Assembly (NCBI GenBank): GCA_036567205.1
Contig: DATCVA010000233.1
Location: forward strand, 1 to 9,429
DNA from: DATCVA01 sp036567205
Lineage (GTDB): Bacteria; Pseudomonadota; Gammaproteobacteria; Burkholderiales; Burkholderiaceae_B
DNA length: 9,429 nt
Direction of reading: 5' to 3'
The notes below the pieces were generated by a model. That model saw only the letters and a list, made by a program, of their open reading frames with translations, was not told the DNA's origin and did not search any database. Every line of letters starts with the position of its first letter. Within the stretch, counting starts at the first letter, position 1. The position numbers and the translations under genes were made by a program. Positions 6,503-9,429 of the stretch are shown piece by piece.

Positions 6503-8536
6503 GTGTTTACAACTTTATTGATCGCCAACAGGGGGGAAATCGCTTGCCGGGTGGCCGCCACTGCCCGCCGCATGGGACTGCACACCATCGCGGTGTATTC
6601 CGACGCCGACAGCCATGCCCGCCATGTCGCTGCCTGCGACGGCGCCGTGAATATTGGCGGACCGGAGCCGCGCAACAGTTATTTACACGCCGAAGCGATT
6701 TTGGCCGCCGCGGCCCGCACCGGCGCACACGCCATTCATCCGGGTTACGGCTTTTTATCCGAGAACGAGGACTTTGCCCAGGCTTGCATTCAAGCCGGCC
6801 TTGTATTTATCGGCCCGCCCGCTTCGGCAATTGCCGCCATGGGCAACAAATCGGCTGCCAAAACATTGATGGAAGCTGCCGGAGTCCCCCTCGTACCCGG
6901 TTACCATGGTCCGAATCAGGACCCGCAATTTCTGCAAGCCCAAGCCGACATCATCGGCTATCCGGTGCTAATCAAAGCCAGCGCAGGCGGCGGCGGCAAG
7001 GGAATGCGCATCGTCGAGTCGCCAAACGCTTTTACCGAGGCTTTAGCCTCCTGCCAGCGCGAAGCAGCCAGCAGCTTTGGCGACAGCCGCATCCTGCTCG
7101 AACGGTATCTGCAAAAACCCCGCCACATCGAAATCCAGGTGTTCGCCGACAAATATGGCCACTGCGTCTACCTTTTCGAACGCGACTGTTCAGTGCAGCG
7201 CCGCCATCAAAAAGTCATTGAAGAAGCCCCCGCCCCCGGCATGACCCCAGAGCGGCGTCAAGCAATGGGCCTGGCTGCTGTTGCGGCAGCTCGCGCCGTC
7301 GGCTATGTTGGAGCGGGCACCGTCGAATTCATTGTCGAACCCGACGGCCGCTTTTTCTTCATGGAGATGAACACTCGATTACAGGTCGAGCACCCGGTCA
7401 CCGAAATGATTACAGGGCATGATCTGGTGGAGTGGCAATTACGCATTGCCGCAGGCGAACCGCTGCCCGTCAGTCAAGAGCACCTGTCGATTTCGGGACA
7501 CGCCATCGAAGCGCGCATTTACGCCGAAAACCCCGACAACGATTTTTTACCGTCAGTGGGCAAATTGTCGACGCTCCATTTTCCCGCACACACTTCATTC
7601 ACAAACAGCGATGTGCGGATCGACGGCGGTGTACAGGCGGGCGATACCATCACACCGTTTTACGACCCCATGATTGCCAAGCTGATCGTGCGCGGAGCCG
7701 ACCGCGAACAGGCACGCCGGCGCATGATGAGCGCCTTGTCGGAAATTCAGGCGGTAGGCGTACACACCAACATTGCCTTCTTGTATCGATTAATGACAAA
7801 CCCGGCCTTTGTCAGCGGCGATCTCGATACCGGGCTGATCCAGGCACAGCACAATCACTTGTTTTCATCAGACCAAGTCTTGTCTGATCGCATCCTGGCG
7901 CTTGCCGCAGCGGCCGTGTTAAGCGATCAGGGGCTAATTGATTCCGATCCGGCCTCATATCGCGCGCGCAACGACCCATGGGCCGAGGTCGACGGTTGGC
8001 GGCTCAGCGGCCTTTATTGCCGCACTCTTGCATTCATTGAGCAAAACAACGAGCATCAGGTCCAGCTGATTCGCGGCGGTACCGAGTGGTTATTTAACCG
8101 TCAGACGCATGCCCGGAGTTTCGAATGGCAGGCTGACGCGCAAACTCCGGGCACGTTCAAGTTACGTATCCGCCTGAACGACGAAGACATTCTCGGCACA
8201 GTCATTTTACGCGGCGGCCAGGCCCATGTGTTTACCGAAGGCGAGTTGCATGTTTTGCAAGTTCATGACCCGGTAATTCACGCTCAGGACGAGTCCACCG
8301 ACCACCACACTGGCCTGACCGCGCCCATGCCCGGTAAAGTTATCTCGATCGCAGTGGCCGTGGGCGACGCGGTAAAGCGCGGCGATGTCTTGCTGGTGAT
8401 GGAAGCCATGAAAATGGAACACGCCATACTGGCCCGCGCAGCAGGCATAGTGGATGAATTGTTTTTCATGCCAGGCGACCAGGTCTCGGAGGGGGACGCG
8501 CTTATTGCCATTACGTACGACCAGCCTCACGCATAA
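6503..8536 (+). CDS. liuD: Methylcrotonyl-CoA carboxylase, biotin carboxylase/carrier (alpha) subunit
   Basis: This 677-aa subunit carboxylates its own biotin using ATP and bicarbonate and delivers the carboxyl group to LiuB. The biotin carboxylase N-terminal domain starts MFTTLLIANRGEIACR. The ATP-grasp glycine loop SAGGGGKGMR has Gly162-Lys166. The catalytic segment MEMNTRLQVEHPVTE places Glu288, Asn290 and Arg292 at the E. coli AccC positions. A linker of about 150 residues follows from about 450. The C-terminal biotinyl domain carries MEAMKMEH with the biotinylated lysine at 637, 40 residues from the end. The fused carrier domain and the neighbouring liuB fit the methylcrotonyl-CoA enzyme; geranyl-CoA or propionyl-CoA carboxylase is less likely. 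The start is GTG, since no ATG lies between the Shine-Dalgarno and the conserved N-terminus. It is the last liu gene in the window. Confidence 0.96.
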   Translation: MFTTLLIANRGEIACRVAATARRMGLHTIAVYSDADSHARHVAACDGAVNIGGPEPRNSYLHAEAILAAAARTGAHAIHPGYGFLSENEDFAQACIQAGLVFIGPPASAIAAMGNKSAAKTLMEAAGVPLVPGYHGPNQDPQFLQAQADIIGYPVLIKASAGGGGKGMRIVESPNAFTEALASCQREAASSFGDSRILLERYLQKPRHIEIQVFADKYGHCVYLFERDCSVQRRHQKVIEEAPAPGMTPERRQAMGLAAVAAARAVGYVGAGTVEFIVEPDGRFFFMEMNTRLQVEHPVTEMITGHDLVEWQLRIAAGEPLPVSQEHLSISGHAIEARIYAENPDNDFLPSVGKLSTLHFPAHTSFTNSDVRIDGGVQAGDTITPFYDPMIAKLIVRGADREQARRRMMSALSEIQAVGVHTNIAFLYRLMTNPAFVSGDLDTGLIQAQHNHLFSSDQVLSDRILALAAAAVLSDQGLIDSDPASYRARNDPWAEVDGWRLSGLYCRTLAFIEQNNEHQVQLIRGGTEWLFNRQTHARSFEWQADAQTPGTFKLRIRLNDEDILGTVILRGGQAHVFTEGELHVLQVHDPVIHAQDESTDHHTGLTAPMPGKVISIAVAVGDAVKRGDVLLVMEAMKMEHAILARAAGIVDELFFMPGDQVSEGDALIAITYDQPHA

Positions 8537-8722
8537 GTCCGCTGCCCAACGACCCGATGGGCGGCAAGCTATCTGGCAAAAAAAACAACAATACAAGGCC
8601 CGGCTTAAAATAACTGCAAAACGCAAGTTGCTAGCACCCACAATTCAGCGTACAGTGAACCTGACTTTACCGGTTAACCCCTAATTATTCGTTGACTCTG
8701 TAAAGGGCAACCTACATCGCTT
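8537..8722. other. Intergenic region between the liu operon and smg
   Basis: This is 186 bp without a convincing gene. A stem GCTGCCC/GGGCGGC (8541-8547 with 8559-8565, 6 of 7 pairs, 11-nt loop) lies right after liuD but has no T-tract, so a factor-independent terminator is not supported. Two A-rich stretches (about 8577-8592 and 8605-8613) follow. TTGACT at 8692-8697 resembles a -35, but no matching -10 is visible at the right distance. It contains no copy of the TIR repeat. Confidence 0.5.
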
Positions 8723-9184
8723 ATGTTCGATATATTGGTTTATCTATTCGAGAATTACTACACGCCACAGGCCTGTCCCAACCCGGATGTCCTGGCACAT
8801 AAGCTTGCCGCCGTAGGCTTCGAACACGAAGACATCGATGAGGCGTTGGGCTGGCTGCATGGCCTGGCCCAGACTACCGAGCAATGTGTCCAGCTGGCAC
8901 ACACCCCCCAGGGCAACAGCCGGCGTATTTTCACCGACTCCGAATACCAGACCCTGGGCACCGAGGCTATCGGCTTTATCAGTTTCCTTGAAACATCCGG
9001 GGTTTTACCCACGGCTCTGCGGGAAATTCTTATCGATCGCGCTCAAGCGACCGACGAATTCCCTATCCCGCTCGAAAAAATCAAAATTATCGCCCTCATG
9101 GTGCTCTGGAGCCAGGAAGCCGAGGTCGATCATCTGGTCCTTGAAGAGCTGCTAACCGACGACCATACCCGGCTGTCGCATTAA
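8723..9184 (+). CDS. smg: Smg family protein (DUF494)
   Basis: This 153-aa soluble acidic protein begins MFDILVYLFENYY, the recognisable start of the Smg/DUF494 family (E. coli Smg is about 157 aa). It has the family's GFISFLETSGVLP and REILIDRA segments and a C-terminal LEELL helix. The biochemical function is unknown. There is no signal peptide or membrane segment. In many proteobacteria smg lies next to dprA and topA; here liuD is upstream and gluQ follows 17 bp downstream. The start at 8723 matches the conserved N-terminus. The Shine-Dalgarno is poor, with AAGGG at 8703-8707 about 15 nt away. The 186-bp gap upstream suggests its own promoter, which I could not locate. Confidence 0.9.
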   Translation: MFDILVYLFENYYTPQACPNPDVLAHKLAAVGFEHEDIDEALGWLHGLAQTTEQCVQLAHTPQGNSRRIFTDSEYQTLGTEAIGFISFLETSGVLPTALREILIDRAQATDEFPIPLEKIKIIALMVLWSQEAEVDHLVLEELLTDDHTRLSH

Positions 9185-9201
9185 ACCCTGCTTGCAAAGC
9201 C

Positions 9202-9429
9202 ATGCCGCGCCACCCACAGCGCCAACGCCGCTATGTGGGGCGCTTTGCGCCCAGCCCCAGCGGACCCTTGCATGACGGCTCTTTGGTAGCGGCCATGGCC
9301 AGCTACCTGGATGCCCGCGCGCACGCGGGTCAATGGCTGCTGCGTATCGAAGACATCGATCTGCCCCGCGTCGTCACAGGCGCCGACGCCATCATCATGA
9401 ATCAGTTACAAAAGCTGGGCATGCAGTGG
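9202..9429 (+). CDS. gluQ: Glutamyl-Q tRNA(Asp) synthetase, N-terminal part
   Basis: The first 76 codons run to the window edge. GluQ-RS activates glutamate and attaches it to the queuosine base at the wobble position of tRNA(Asp); it is a GluRS paralogue lacking the anticodon-binding domain. The N-terminus YVGRFAPSPSGPLH is the class I glutamyl-type Rossmann start, and LLRIEDIDLPR (Arg48-Asp53) follows as expected. The HIGH-type signature reads His24-Asp25-Gly26-Ser27, whereas my recollection of the family is HFGS or HAGS. ATG 9202 is the plausible start, although no good Shine-Dalgarno precedes it; the gap to smg is 17 bp. A true GluRS (gltX) is less likely, since RFAPSPSGPLH followed by SLVAAMASYLDAR is the GluQ pattern. 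The remaining domains are not visible. Confidence 0.88.
   Translation, partial: MPRHPQRQRRYVGRFAPSPSGPLHDGSLVAAMASYLDARAHAGQWLLRIEDIDLPRVVTGADAIIMNQLQKLGMQW

Noticed and set aside
8541..8565. Stem-loop after liuD as a rho-independent terminator
   Set aside because: The stem has only 6 of 7 pairs with an 11-nt loop, and no T-tract follows on the + strand.
8207..8641. 144-aa minus-strand open frame across the liuD end
   Set aside because: Most of it is antisense to the conserved biotinyl domain of LiuD. It shows no recognisable domain and no good ribosome binding site.

Overview
The window reads as ordinary betaproteobacterial chromosome, most likely Burkholderiales and probably Alcaligenaceae-like. 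This is inferred from protein character and gene order; no search was possible. All supported genes lie on the + strand. The main content is a leucine/isovalerate catabolic (liu) operon.

Layout. Positions 2-115 hold the 3' end of a MerR-type regulator, probably liuR. Positions 116-422 are a 307-bp gap with two copies of a roughly 105-bp repeat carrying terminal inverted repeats, and an imperfect palindrome between them. Then follow liuA (isovaleryl-CoA dehydrogenase, 423-1601), aceK (isocitrate dehydrogenase kinase/phosphatase, 1665-3551), a thiolase overlapping aceK by 8 bp (3544-4725), liuB (methylcrotonyl-CoA carboxylase carboxyltransferase subunit, 4776-6383), a third, inverted repeat copy filling the 119-bp gap, and liuD (methylcrotonyl-CoA carboxylase biotin subunit, 6503-8536). 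After a 186-bp gap come smg (DUF494, 8723-9184) and the 5' end of gluQ (glutamyl-Q tRNA(Asp) synthetase, 9202 to the window edge).

How the genes work together. LiuA oxidises isovaleryl-CoA to 3-methylcrotonyl-CoA. LiuB and LiuD form the biotin-dependent carboxylase that makes 3-methylglutaconyl-CoA. The hydratase (liuC) and HMG-CoA lyase (liuE) that normally complete the route are not in the window. The thiolase can cleave acetoacetyl-CoA, derived from the pathway's acetoacetate, into acetyl-CoA. AceK can inactivate isocitrate dehydrogenase and so push carbon into the glyoxylate shunt, which fits a pathway whose products are C2 units.

I see no evidence of a new defence or mobile system. The least explained feature is the three-copy repeat family. 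Two copies begin exactly at the TAA stop codon of the preceding gene and are bounded by TAA direct repeats, and copy 1 can fold into a 25-bp stem.
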